From positions 1-64,000 of the IMG/VR virus record IMGVR_UViG_3300036761_003567: a stretch of DNA of 64,000 bases. One strand, written 5' to 3'. This document shows positions 40,309-47,833 of this stretch, piece after piece (position 1 is the stretch's first letter; every line of letters starts with the position of its first letter). The notes under the pieces were generated by a model, which was not told the origin of the DNA, did no database searches, and worked only from the letters and a program-made list of their open reading frames with translations. The position numbers and the translations under genes are program-made. The stretch is from a virus.

Positions 40309-41157
40309 AGTTGTCACATGTTTTAAATCTCTCTCTGTCATAACGCCAAAAGAATGGCGTTTTTTTGAGCACCACCGGCGTAATGCGGGTAATTTTCTCT
40401 TGCAAGATAGCCACATTGCGACACCCATGCGGTCTAAATTATTAGGTTTCTTGCCGGATATATATTTAGAATACTTTATTTCAATGATTAGGCGCTTATT
40501 AATCAGTAAATCTGGGACCATGAAGAATTCATTGCACTCTATTTGTAATGGTTCGTATCTTAGCGAGTGGACATCGCCTAATGATGCAAGAAGTTTTACG
40601 GCCTTCGCTTCCAGGGATGACTTAACTCTAAAAAGACCAAATCTGGTACGTATCGTTTGCACACGCGGCGATGTGGCAACGTAGTGCAAAGCGCTTATCT
40701 TTGACAAATGCTTTCTGTAATCGCCATAACGCATGTTGAGCGTGGCAATTCTTTTCCTGTTTGATTTTGGATTTTGAATAGAATACGCAACGCCGTAACG
40801 CTTCCGATGCGTCTTAATTATTCTCTCCCAAACGCCTGGTAGTTGAGTGTTGTGCGTAACGCCCAAATGTTCTTTTAGGGATTGCCGATAACGCGCATAC
40901 CCGGATTTGCTCTGCATGTAGTGCTCAGAGCCGTACCGTGACTTAAAAGTTCGCCTTCTATGGTCATCTATCTGTTTGTATATAGTCCTTTTGTCCTTAC
41001 AAATTCCATGCCTCTTCAAGGCGCGAACAACAGATGAGGTGCCGCATCCGACTCTTTCTGCTATCTGTATCTGTGAGAGGTTTTGGTCGACATACGCGTA
41101 TTTCAGATATGAAGAATTGAGCCTCTCACGCAAAGTTGACGTGGATTTTCTACCCAT
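40234..41157 (-). CDS. homing endonuclease (HTH plus PD-(D/E)XK-type nuclease)
   Basis: 307 residues, antisense to the flanking genes. N-terminal HTH ('QNLSQIQIAERVGCGTSSVV' 'RALKRHG'), a central repeated Tyr/Arg/Lys-rich DNA-binding region ('THRKRYGVAYSIQNPKSNRK') and a C-terminal nuclease with 'SSLEAKAVKLLASLGDVHSL', 'FMVPDLLINKRLIIEIKYS' (PD...ExK). AT-rich versus neighbours. The 3' end overlaps the DnaE-like fragment by 75 bases. Its location in the gap of a fractured dnaE parallels reported 'fractured gene' loci in phage metagenomes, where a free endonuclease lies between split gene halves. No clear Shine-Dalgarno. Confidence 0.75.
   Translation of the reverse strand: MGRKSTSTLRERLNSSYLKYAYVDQNLSQIQIAERVGCGTSSVVRALKRHGICKDKRTIYKQIDDHRRRTFKSRYGSEHYMQSKSGYARYRQSLKEHLGVTHNTQLPGVWERIIKTHRKRYGVAYSIQNPKSNRKRIATLNMRYGDYRKHLSKISALHYVATSPRVQTIRTRFGLFRVKSSLEAKAVKLLASLGDVHSLRYEPLQIECNEFFMVPDLLINKRLIIEIKYSKYISGKKPNNLDRMGVAMWLSCKRKLPALRRWCSKKRHSFGVMTERDLKHVTTLRQLIFNFQIFRDYGSIYRLNQRS
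40342..40366 (+). terminator. intrinsic terminator downstream of the DnaE-like fragment
   Basis: AACGCC-aaaagaat-GGCGTT followed by seven T's, on the plus strand 34 bases after the fragment's stop codon and within the antisense endonuclease coding region (its codons read SKKRHSFG). It would stop transcription from the dnaE-N operon before the dnaE C-terminal gene. Confidence 0.65.
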
Positions 41158-41203
41158 GGGGTATATTTGATGAAGATTGTTAAGATAAACATCATTCGAG
41201 GGA

Positions 41204-41309
41204 ATGTCCGGAAAGTCAGCGGTGGTGCCTATAACGCCAGCGGGATCACGGTCCTACCACAAGTCGGAATCCCGCACCGCGTTGAGTACCACGCTGACCT
41301 TCCGGACAT
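41204..41309 (+). other. long inverted repeat at the dnaE 3' junction
   Basis: ATGTCCGGAAAGTCAGC (41204-41220) pairs with GCTGACCTTCCGGACAT (41293-41309) at 16 of 17 positions. An inner GCGGGAT / ATCCCGC stem (41240-41246 with 41269-41275) lies in the loop. The right arm ends exactly where the dnaE frame resumes (ATA GAT GTG GAT). The repeat has no coding explanation as a palindrome. It is consistent with a splicing-type RNA fold, a translational control element or an endonuclease target scar. Confidence 0.6.
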
Positions 41310-41315
41310 ATAGAT

Positions 41316-43403
41316 GTGGATCTCCAGCCTGCCGCACGCCCCCTTATTAGGCAGTACGCCACAAAGAAATATGGGATGGAGAATGTCTGTAGCGTAGGCC
41401 TCTGGCAGACCTACAACCCAAAGCTCGCCTTGCAGGATGCGGCTCGGGCACTCGGAGCTGACCATCACGAAATCCTGAACATAACCAAGGAGCTTCCGGA
41501 AGACTTCGATGAAATGTCCAAGGAGGACGCACTCAAGGAGTTCGACGAGCTAGCCACTTACTATAAGGCGAATCCACACATCGTCGACATGGCTTATCGG
41601 ATCGTCGGCCGCATCAAGACGCAGGGCCGGCACGCCGGAGGCCTCATCATTTCGTCCGTCCCCATCAGGGAATATGTGCCCCTGATGAAGCTCGGCGGCG
41701 TGGAGTGGACGACGGCCTGGACCGAGGGCAAGAACACGCAGCTCAGCAAATTCGGCTTCGTCAAATTCGACATGCTCGGACTCAAGACGATCCAATACAT
41801 CGCCAACGCCTTGAAGCTCATCGAACAGAACCGCGGCGTCAAGATCGATTGGGAGAAGATCCCGCTGGATGATAAGGATACGCTTGCGCTTGCGGCCAGC
41901 CTGAAGACGGATTCGACGTTCCAATTCGATACGGATCTGGCCAAGAGTATCATCCTCCGCGGCGGCGTCAAGAGCTTTAACGATCTGATGGTCTATACGT
42001 CACTCGGCCGCCCCGGCCCCATGCCGCTTATTGAGAAATACGTAGAGCGGCGTGACGATCCGAAACAGACATGGCGGAATGAAATTCATCCGAAGCTGGC
42101 GGAAATACTTGGAGAAACGTTCGGCGTCTGCGTCTATCAAGAGCAGCTCCAGCAAGTCTGGATCGACGTCTGCGGCTTCACATTCGCGGAGGCAGAAGAG
42201 GCCCGCAAGATCATCGCCAAGAAATGGCAGGACAAGCTACCTGCACTCGGCCAAAAGGTCGTGAAAGGCGCGGTCCGATTGTTGGGCGGCAAGAAGGCGG
42301 AAGAGCTCTGGCAGACCATGGTCACCTTCGGCCGCTACGCCTTCAACATGGCTCACGCGACGGCTTACACTATCATTGCCTACCGGACGCTCTGGCTGAA
42401 GACGCATTACGCCCCGGAATGGTGGGCCGCCGTCATGTCGGACTGCGGTCGGGACAGGCTCGTCCGGTACATCGGGATCGCAAAGTCGGAAGGCGTTCAA
42501 CTGGGGACCCTCGACTGCAGGACGCTCACAGAGAGCTTCACGGTCTCGGGCGACAGAGTGCTGCCAGGCCTCAACCTGGTCAAGGGCATCGGCACGTCCT
42601 CCAAGAAGCTTGCGGAGAACAATGCCGACTACAAGTCCGTAGACGAATTCATCGAGAAGAACGGGAAGGGGCGCATCGTCATGGAGCGCCTCATTAAGCT
42701 AGGCGGCTTCGATAAGATCTTCCGGAACAGGAAGACGCTCTGGCTCTGGTATCTCTGGAAGCACGCCGGCGAGAAGCAGACGAAGGACCTGGTAAAGGCC
42801 ACGTTCGCCTGGCCGGAGAATCGCGTCGTCGCCGAGAGGCAGAAGCAGATCCAGGCCTTCAGAAAGCTTTACCCCAAGAAGAAAGTGCCGCCGAAGCTGG
42901 AGAACTGGAACCCGAAGATCGATCCGACGTTCGAGGATTTCGCCAAGAAGTTCAACGAAGACTTCATGGACCGGGAAATCCTAGCCTTTGAGAAGGCTCA
43001 TCTCGGGTTCTACTGGTCATCTCCTATGAGCCAGTTCGTGCACAAGAACCTGACAATAGCCCAGGCCAAGTACTCGAATAACCTGGAATGCGTCATCGAC
43101 TCTATTACCACGAAAAAGTCCGAGAAGACCAAAAACGAATATCTGAAGCTCACGATTACGGACGGCATCGAGACGGCGCCGCTCGTCGTCTGGTCCGATG
43201 CCTTGTCTGACAAGACGAACGCCGAGGCGCTTGCCGTCGGCGGAGGCATCTCCGTAAAGGTAGCCTGGTCAGACAAGTACAGGAGCTTCTCCATAGCTTC
43301 AGGGTCCATGATCATCCCGCTCATCAAGAAGGGGCTCGAGCCAGACGCGCCGGTTCTACCTGCCCCGGATGAATTAGAGGAAGCTTATGCTGCTGACGAG
43401 TAA
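41316..43403 (+). CDS. dnaE: DNA polymerase III alpha subunit, C-terminal piece
   Basis: 695 residues from a GTG that is the second residue-pair of the catalytic motif (I-D-V-D-L). Fingers/palm: 'GLWQTYNPKLALQDAARALG', 'RIKTQGRHAGGLIIS', 'FVKFDMLGLKTIQY' (third catalytic Asp), 'YTSLGRPGPMPLIEKYVERR', 'VCVYQEQLQQV', 'NMAHATAYTIIAYRTLWLK', then HhH ('GLNLVKGIGTSSKKLAENNA') and OB fold ('VIDSITTKKSEKTKNEYLKL'). Starting at this GTG loses the first catalytic Asp codon (GAT 41313-41315). An alternative ATG at 41170 encodes MKIVKINIIRGNVRKV ... EYHADLPDI and reaches the motif in another frame; 2 extra bases (TA near 41310) separate it from this frame. Real frameshift, assembly error or recoding are open. 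Confidence 0.9.
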   Translation: MDLQPAARPLIRQYATKKYGMENVCSVGLWQTYNPKLALQDAARALGADHHEILNITKELPEDFDEMSKEDALKEFDELATYYKANPHIVDMAYRIVGRIKTQGRHAGGLIISSVPIREYVPLMKLGGVEWTTAWTEGKNTQLSKFGFVKFDMLGLKTIQYIANALKLIEQNRGVKIDWEKIPLDDKDTLALAASLKTDSTFQFDTDLAKSIILRGGVKSFNDLMVYTSLGRPGPMPLIEKYVERRDDPKQTWRNEIHPKLAEILGETFGVCVYQEQLQQVWIDVCGFTFAEAEEARKIIAKKWQDKLPALGQKVVKGAVRLLGGKKAEELWQTMVTFGRYAFNMAHATAYTIIAYRTLWLKTHYAPEWWAAVMSDCGRDRLVRYIGIAKSEGVQLGTLDCRTLTESFTVSGDRVLPGLNLVKGIGTSSKKLAENNADYKSVDEFIEKNGKGRIVMERLIKLGGFDKIFRNRKTLWLWYLWKHAGEKQTKDLVKATFAWPENRVVAERQKQIQAFRKLYPKKKVPPKLENWNPKIDPTFEDFAKKFNEDFMDREILAFEKAHLGFYWSSPMSQFVHKNLTIAQAKYSNNLECVIDSITTKKSEKTKNEYLKLTITDGIETAPLVVWSDALSDKTNAEALAVGGGISVKVAWSDKYRSFSIASGSMIIPLIKKGLEPDAPVLPAPDELEEAYAADE

Positions 43404-43620
43404 GGATGGCATCGCCTGCGATCTATGCGGGAGAGAATACAAGCACAAGTTCTCGTATTACTCTGCGGAATTTACGAAGATCTCGGCCGACGCCGAGAAG
43501 AAGATCACTGGCCCAACGGAAGTGGACAAGAAGTATCTGAACCTGGACATCTGCCAGATCTGCTATGACGGCTTCGCAAAGAAGGTCGTAGAAGTCGCTA
43601 AGGCTAAGGGCATGGCCTAG
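43387..43620 (+). CDS. small zinc-finger protein
   Basis: 77 residues, ATG with GAGGAAG Shine-Dalgarno, overlapping the dnaE end by 17 bases. 'IACDLCGREYKHKF' and 'LDICQICYDGF' form a C4 zinc site with helix between. Probably nucleic-acid or protein binding; unknown partner. Confidence 0.6.
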   Translation: MLLTSKDGIACDLCGREYKHKFSYYSAEFTKISADAEKKITGPTEVDKKYLNLDICQICYDGFAKKVVEVAKAKGMA

Positions 43621-43629
43621 GAGATAAAG

Positions 43630-43977
43630 ATGGGAACCTATGATATGCTAGAAGTCGTCATCGGCGGCGAGACGATGCAGGCACGGCCCGTGGCCTGGGC
43701 TGAGGAAGTGCCCATCAAGTTCCAGACGACTTGCCCGAAATGCTCACAACTCATCGAGTTCGATGGGCACGACTTCGTCTGTGCCTCCTGCGGGACGCCC
43801 GGGGCCGTAAAGAATAACCCGCCGCCCCCGGTCGGGATAACGGTGGCGGTCTTTCCGGATCTCAAGAACGTGGGGATGGTGGAACAGAAGATCCCAAAGG
43901 GGCCTATCCTGGACCCCCTGGATGAGGGCCTGTTCCCGAAGGACTTGCTGGATCTCCAATACCTGGAAAAATCATGA
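43630..43977 (+). CDS. zinc-ribbon protein
   Basis: 115 residues; ATG preceded by GGAGAT. 'TCPKCSQLIEFDGHDFVCAS' + 'CGTPG' is a canonical zinc ribbon near the middle, then proline-rich linker and an acidic C-terminus. Coupled to the next gene by ATGA. Function unknown. Confidence 0.65.
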   Translation: MGTYDMLEVVIGGETMQARPVAWAEEVPIKFQTTCPKCSQLIEFDGHDFVCASCGTPGAVKNNPPPPVGITVAVFPDLKNVGMVEQKIPKGPILDPLDEGLFPKDLLDLQYLEKS

Positions 43978-44903
43978 AAGTCGTAATCCTAGGAAGCGGC
44001 TTAGTTGGCCTACTCGCCAAGGAAATCTTCGAAGATGCCGTAATCATCCCCTTCGGCAAGTCGCGATTCTTCTATTTCGCCCCACCCCTCGCTGATGACT
44101 TCATCATCCGTAGCGAGAAGATAGACCCTTTCATGGGCCCGTGCCTAAGACAGTTTTTTGGGCACCTCGCAGCCGCACCTCTCATCATGAAAAGGGTAAT
44201 TTCACTGGGCGGACAACTCGCAACTGATTCTATCGCAATCAAGCAGTATATTTCGAAGGTCTACGAGGATGCTCCAGCCTACGCGCAGGACCTACTGAAG
44301 ACGGAATTCGCTACTTATCCGATGACGTGCCACAATCTTTATAGGAAGCTTCTGGCGAAGCACATCAATGCCTTGAGGGCCGAGATAGAGGTTCGCGGCA
44401 TCCCATTGAAAATAGACCCGGGTATCGTCCATTGCGATCTCGGCACCGTGGAATATGACCGAATCATCTCGACAATCCCGCTGGACGTCCTGCTGGAACT
44501 TACTGGCGTGTTTCAGTCGCTCTCCGCGCACGATGAACACTGCTTCCACATTACGACGGATGCTCTGGACTTTGAGGGAGCAAGCCAGGTCCTAGTCGCG
44601 GACAATCCTATCGGCTTTCACAAAGTCGACAAAGTCGGCATTTATGACTACATCTTTCACAATCTGGGATCCATTGAGACGCCGCTCCCTTATTTCGATG
44701 CCTTTATTGCCCATAACCGTTATCGTATCGTCGGAGAGACGAAAATCCTTAAGGCGATCCCGAAATCGCCGCACGCTCCCCGGATTCCAGAACTAAAGGA
44801 CAAGTTCAAGATAGACCTGGTCGGCAGCTGTGCGCAATGGGACGACTTCATGGACATCGCTTCGTGCACCTGGCGGCTTCTCCAGCTGAAGGACAAGCCG
44901 TAG
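43974..44903 (+). CDS. FAD/NAD(P)-dependent oxidoreductase, UDP-galactopyranose mutase-like
   Basis: 309 residues. 'KVVILGSGLVGLLAKEIFED' is a dinucleotide-binding GxGxxG motif. 'VEYDRIISTIPLDVLLELTG' (the 'd.vi.t.P...l' segment) and the C-terminal 'VGSCAQWDDFMDIASCT' (G-x-x-A-x-W.y..md) match flavoenzymes such as UDP-galactopyranose mutase and protoporphyrinogen/amine oxidases. Shorter than typical UGM (~380 residues). Fits the sugar-modification theme, but the substrate is not proven. Confidence 0.6.
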   Translation: MKVVILGSGLVGLLAKEIFEDAVIIPFGKSRFFYFAPPLADDFIIRSEKIDPFMGPCLRQFFGHLAAAPLIMKRVISLGGQLATDSIAIKQYISKVYEDAPAYAQDLLKTEFATYPMTCHNLYRKLLAKHINALRAEIEVRGIPLKIDPGIVHCDLGTVEYDRIISTIPLDVLLELTGVFQSLSAHDEHCFHITTDALDFEGASQVLVADNPIGFHKVDKVGIYDYIFHNLGSIETPLPYFDAFIAHNRYRIVGETKILKAIPKSPHAPRIPELKDKFKIDLVGSCAQWDDFMDIASCTWRLLQLKDKP

Positions 44904-45611
44904 ATGACTTTCACTCAGGACTTCCCTGAAACCTCCAGTCTCCTACAATACTACCTCTTTCTGGATAGAAATATGAACAAGGATAGAAGGCACAGGATGC
45001 TGTCGTTGCTCGGAGCAGTATGCCACGAATGCCAGATGTGCGTCCTCGGAGAGCATGCCCAGGAAGTCAGGGGGCACAAATTCGACCCGCATTGCTGGAG
45101 TTCGATGAAAGTCTCAAAGATCATGGTCATCGGACAGGGGCCTGGCCTGAATGAATGTCTGGAGGGGGTGCCATTCGTAGGGGATTCAGGCAAGAACTTC
45201 AATGAGGAGCTCGCGCGGCACGGCCTGACCCGGGACAATTTCTACATCAGCAACACGGTAAAATGCTATGCGCCTCAGAATCGTGCGCCGACGGAATCAG
45301 AAGTCAGTGCGTGTAAGCTCTTCTTACAGATGGAAATGGCCATTTTGAGGCCGGTGCTCATCGTGACCCTCGGGCAAGTCGCCTTCGACAGGATGTGTCC
45401 AAACCACGATTACTCGTCAAGCTTGGGGACGATTTCCAGAGATAACGGTTCGGGCCATGTGCCTGTCTTTGCGGTTTATCATCCGTCGCCGAGGAACTTG
45501 GAAGTGCCAGAACGGAAGGCGAGATTCAAGAGACAGATGGCCGTCCTTTGTGCTCTCGTTAAGAAGATTGAGGCTGGCGCTCTAAAAGATAGCCCTGAGT
45601 CGTTTTCTTGA
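44904..45611 (+). CDS. uracil-DNA glycosylase, family 4/5-like (Fe-S)
   Basis: 235 residues. 'CHECQMCVLGEHAQEV' and a later 'HCWSS'/'NTVKCYAP' supply the cysteines of the Fe-S cluster typical of family 4 UDG. 'KIMVIGQGPGLNECLEGVPF' followed by 'VGDSGKNFNEEL' is the uracil-binding GEAPG-type motif, with 'YISNTVKCYAP', and 'VPVFAVYHPSPRNL' is the C-terminal His motif. It would remove uracil from DNA, consistent with a phage whose dUTP rises through dCTP deaminase. Starts right after the preceding stop. Confidence 0.9.
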   Translation: MTFTQDFPETSSLLQYYLFLDRNMNKDRRHRMLSLLGAVCHECQMCVLGEHAQEVRGHKFDPHCWSSMKVSKIMVIGQGPGLNECLEGVPFVGDSGKNFNEELARHGLTRDNFYISNTVKCYAPQNRAPTESEVSACKLFLQMEMAILRPVLIVTLGQVAFDRMCPNHDYSSSLGTISRDNGSGHVPVFAVYHPSPRNLEVPERKARFKRQMAVLCALVKKIEAGALKDSPESFS

Positions 45612-45903
45612 GCTTCCAACCATCCTTCTCGACGAACTTCCGCAGCTTGCAGATGAGGGCGCTCGGGAAGCAGATTCCGAAGGCTTCTACCAGGTCCTTC
45701 GACGACACAGGTCCGCCCGCGGTCTGAAGCTTGTCCCTTAAGATCGTCAGCTTTTCCGGGCTATAAAGACAGAAGACTTCTCTCGGCTTGGACGCATCGA
45801 TGAGGGATTTTAATCTCGATTGGAAAGTATCTGAAAATACGGCGGGGACTATCGTCCTGACTTCCTCGTCAGTAATTAAGAATACGTTCAGTATGTTGGG
45901 CAT
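45559..45903 (-). CDS. hypothetical protein, antisense orientation
   Basis: 114 residues starting MPNILNVFLITDEEVRTIVP and ending with a basic patch (WKLKKTTQGYLLERQPQ). A minus-strand gene between plus-strand genes, with 53-base 3' overlap with the UDG gene. Winged-helix-like pattern in the C-terminal half ('LVEAFGICFPSALICKLRKF') is possible but not recognised. Confidence 0.55.
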   Translation of the reverse strand: MPNILNVFLITDEEVRTIVPAVFSDTFQSRLKSLIDASKPREVFCLYSPEKLTILRDKLQTAGGPVSSKDLVEAFGICFPSALICKLRKFVEKDGWKLKKTTQGYLLERQPQSS

Positions 45904-45918
45904 GGAGATTTAAATACC

Positions 45919-46692
45919 ATGGCAAAATGTTGCCTCTACTGCGGAACACAGGAGAAGATCGTCATAGACATGACGATGTCCCTCGTGGAAGGGGAATCGC
46001 CGGTAGCCATCTCCCTGTGCGAACAGCACCAGAACAAGACGCAACTTCCGTCTCTGAAGAAGGCCTACCTAAAGAAGAAACAGGCTATCGAGAAATTGAA
46101 GCAGCAAGCCAAGCAATACGGCTTCGACGTCATGGACACTGCCCCGGCAGGGCAGGCTATCAAAGTCTCAGTGCCCGCTAAGGCTGCTGGGCCTACTATC
46201 GTGCACGTCCAGAAATCTGGAGAGCAGACATCGCAACCTGCGCCCCAGGCTGCGCCGGCTTCACAGCAATCAGACGCTCAATCTGCCGTTTCTACGCAAG
46301 GAAGGCCTCTACTTGCCAATGTTCCGGAGGATACCGAGGCACCCAGATTCGCTGCTCACGAAATCGACAAGAAGAAGGCACCAAAGGTCCTATCAACCAC
46401 GGAGCAGATTTACGAGCGTGGAGACGGCCTGCCCATTAAATTGCCGAAGAAGATCGTGAGCGAGGCGGGCGAGACGAACATCCGGGTAGTCCAGACCGGT
46501 GGGGACGCTGCTATGCAGGCGCGGCTCAAGAACCTGAAAAGCCAACTGGACCAGAACGAGAACGCGCACTCCTTCAACAAGGACGGATACGCCCTGCGGA
46601 CATGCACGCTCTGCCAGGGAAAGGGGAAGACGGCCATCAACGGTCAGATATGTACGAAGTGCAACGGAGCTGGTGAGGTGTCGAAACTCTAG
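45919..46692 (+). CDS. protein with C-terminal DnaJ-type zinc finger
   Basis: 257 residues. An N-terminal treble-clef-like 'KCCLYCGTQE', a helical segment, a long Ala/Gln/Pro/Ser-rich linker (about residues 95-150), and C-terminal 'TCTLCQGKGKTAINGQICTK' + 'CNGAGEV', a CxxCxGxG pair as in DnaJ zinc fingers. Chaperone-adaptor or assembly role possible. No J-domain present. Confidence 0.7.
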   Translation: MAKCCLYCGTQEKIVIDMTMSLVEGESPVAISLCEQHQNKTQLPSLKKAYLKKKQAIEKLKQQAKQYGFDVMDTAPAGQAIKVSVPAKAAGPTIVHVQKSGEQTSQPAPQAAPASQQSDAQSAVSTQGRPLLANVPEDTEAPRFAAHEIDKKKAPKVLSTTEQIYERGDGLPIKLPKKIVSEAGETNIRVVQTGGDAAMQARLKNLKSQLDQNENAHSFNKDGYALRTCTLCQGKGKTAINGQICTKCNGAGEVSKL

Positions 46693-47012
46693 GGCCTGTC
46701 GAATTTGCCCTTCCTCTGAAGGAAGCCGGAGTGCCTTGAGCCCTTCCGCTTCGGTCCAGCGTCCCCGCCCATCAGATCCCCGCCTAATGGACTTCCGCGG
46801 CCAATCTTCCCCTGTACGGCGCCAATCGGCGCATTGAAGTAAATCCGATGCCTCGGCTTGAGCGGCGTATCTTGATTACCAGATCTCTGTGGCAGGAGCT
46901 TCTTTTGTGCGGGGTATGATCTAAGCGGGTCCTGCATTCTCTTGAAATACCGCAGACCCATGGCTTGCTTGAGGTCGCCTGCTGTGGATTCGAATAGCGC
47001 GGTCAGTCTCAT
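46689..47012 (-). CDS. hypothetical basic protein
   Basis: 107 residues, minus strand. 'MRLTALFESTAGDLKQAMGL', then a Lys/Arg/Gly-rich low-complexity half (IGRGSPLGGDLMGGDAGPKR). The stop abuts the convergent zinc-finger gene. Possibly a structural or DNA-associated protein. Confidence 0.5.
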   Translation of the reverse strand: MRLTALFESTAGDLKQAMGLRYFKRMQDPLRSYPAQKKLLPQRSGNQDTPLKPRHRIYFNAPIGAVQGKIGRGSPLGGDLMGGDAGPKRKGSRHSGFLQRKGKFDRP

Positions 47013-47515
47013 TTTGCAGCTTTTAGGGCCTTGTCCCTCTCAGGTTGTGGGTTTGGCCCGCCCCCGGTCCAGGGCGGCTCGTGAGACATTTCGTGCTTGT
47101 CGGCATTGGAGGTGAGGTCGACCAGCTCGTCCATCCGCGGATTCCAGCCAGCAGCCCTCTCTCCGCCCTCCACCAGCTCCTTGATAACCTTGTCGACTGA
47201 CTTCAGGGCGAGGTCGCGGTCCTCTTGCGGGAGGCCCATGGAGCGCATTTCGGTGTCCATCGCCAGCTTGAACGTCGGATCGTCGATGTACTTGTGGCAG
47301 TGAACCTTGCTGAATGCGGCAGTGAGGGAGTCGGCGAACTTACTTTCGGAGATCGCAAGCTGGTACATATCGTCGATGGTCTCTCGATGGAACTGCATGA
47401 AGTGAGAAGACTCCCGCTTCACCTGGTCCGGCTTGTGATAAGCCAGACCTAGCCTAGCATCCTGGTGCAACATGTTGCGGACGGCTTCCAGGAGGAGCTT
47501 CTCACTAGCGTTCAT
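47009..47515 (-). CDS. hypothetical helical protein
   Basis: 168 residues from the ATG at 47515 (an upstream in-frame ATG at 47527 has no better signal). Mostly alpha-helical ('KLLLEAVRNMLHQDARLGLA', 'DPTFKLAMDTEMRSMGLPQE'), C-terminal proline/charged tail. Coupled to the next gene by ATGA. Unknown. Confidence 0.6.
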   Translation of the reverse strand: MNASEKLLLEAVRNMLHQDARLGLAYHKPDQVKRESSHFMQFHRETIDDMYQLAISESKFADSLTAAFSKVHCHKYIDDPTFKLAMDTEMRSMGLPQEDRDLALKSVDKVIKELVEGGERAAGWNPRMDELVDLTSNADKHEMSHEPPWTGGGPNPQPERDKALKAAK

Positions 47516-47559
47516 GGCAGTCTCCATTTAATGGTCAACATATCTTTGAGGAAGGCTTT

Positions 47560-47805
47560 ATGTTTAGACAAAATGACATCGTCCGTTTGAAGGAAGAAAA
47601 GCACGTTAAATATGTCTCCGGCCCAAAGGGCAGGCCAGCCACGCCCAAAGGGGATTGGATAGTCGTCGGTTCCATGGGTGCGGATCTCATGCTGGCTAGA
47701 AACAATACTATCATCCGAATTCCCATGATCGACGTCGTCAAAATCGCTTCGTATGACATGGGTAGGATTCTCAAGGCAGTCGACGACGCAAAGCCAGTAT
47801 TTTAA
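47560..47805 (+). CDS. small beta-barrel-like protein
   Basis: 81 residues, GAGGAAGG Shine-Dalgarno. 'MFRQNDIVRLKEEKHVKYVS', 'GDWIVVGSMGADLMLARNNT' give an SH3/DUF-like strand pattern of 'V.l......w.V........l....' typical of small phage barrel proteins. Just upstream of recA. Confidence 0.55.
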   Translation: MFRQNDIVRLKEEKHVKYVSGPKGRPATPKGDWIVVGSMGADLMLARNNTIIRIPMIDVVKIASYDMGRILKAVDDAKPVF

Positions 47806-47833
47806 TTGAGCGCGGCCCCTTTAAGAGTATCCC

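Noticed and set aside
38860-41310. Classical group I intron spanning the dnaE gap
   Set aside because: I could not find the conserved core (P/Q/R/S) and the gap contains several coupled genes; a strong stem at the 3' side alone is not enough. Left as an open question in findings.
39922-41330. Complete split intein joining the two dnaE pieces
   Set aside because: The N-terminal dnaE piece ends without an intein domain, and upstream of the C-terminal piece there is no HN...N/C splice motif; only a degenerate Hint-like tail on a third gene is seen.
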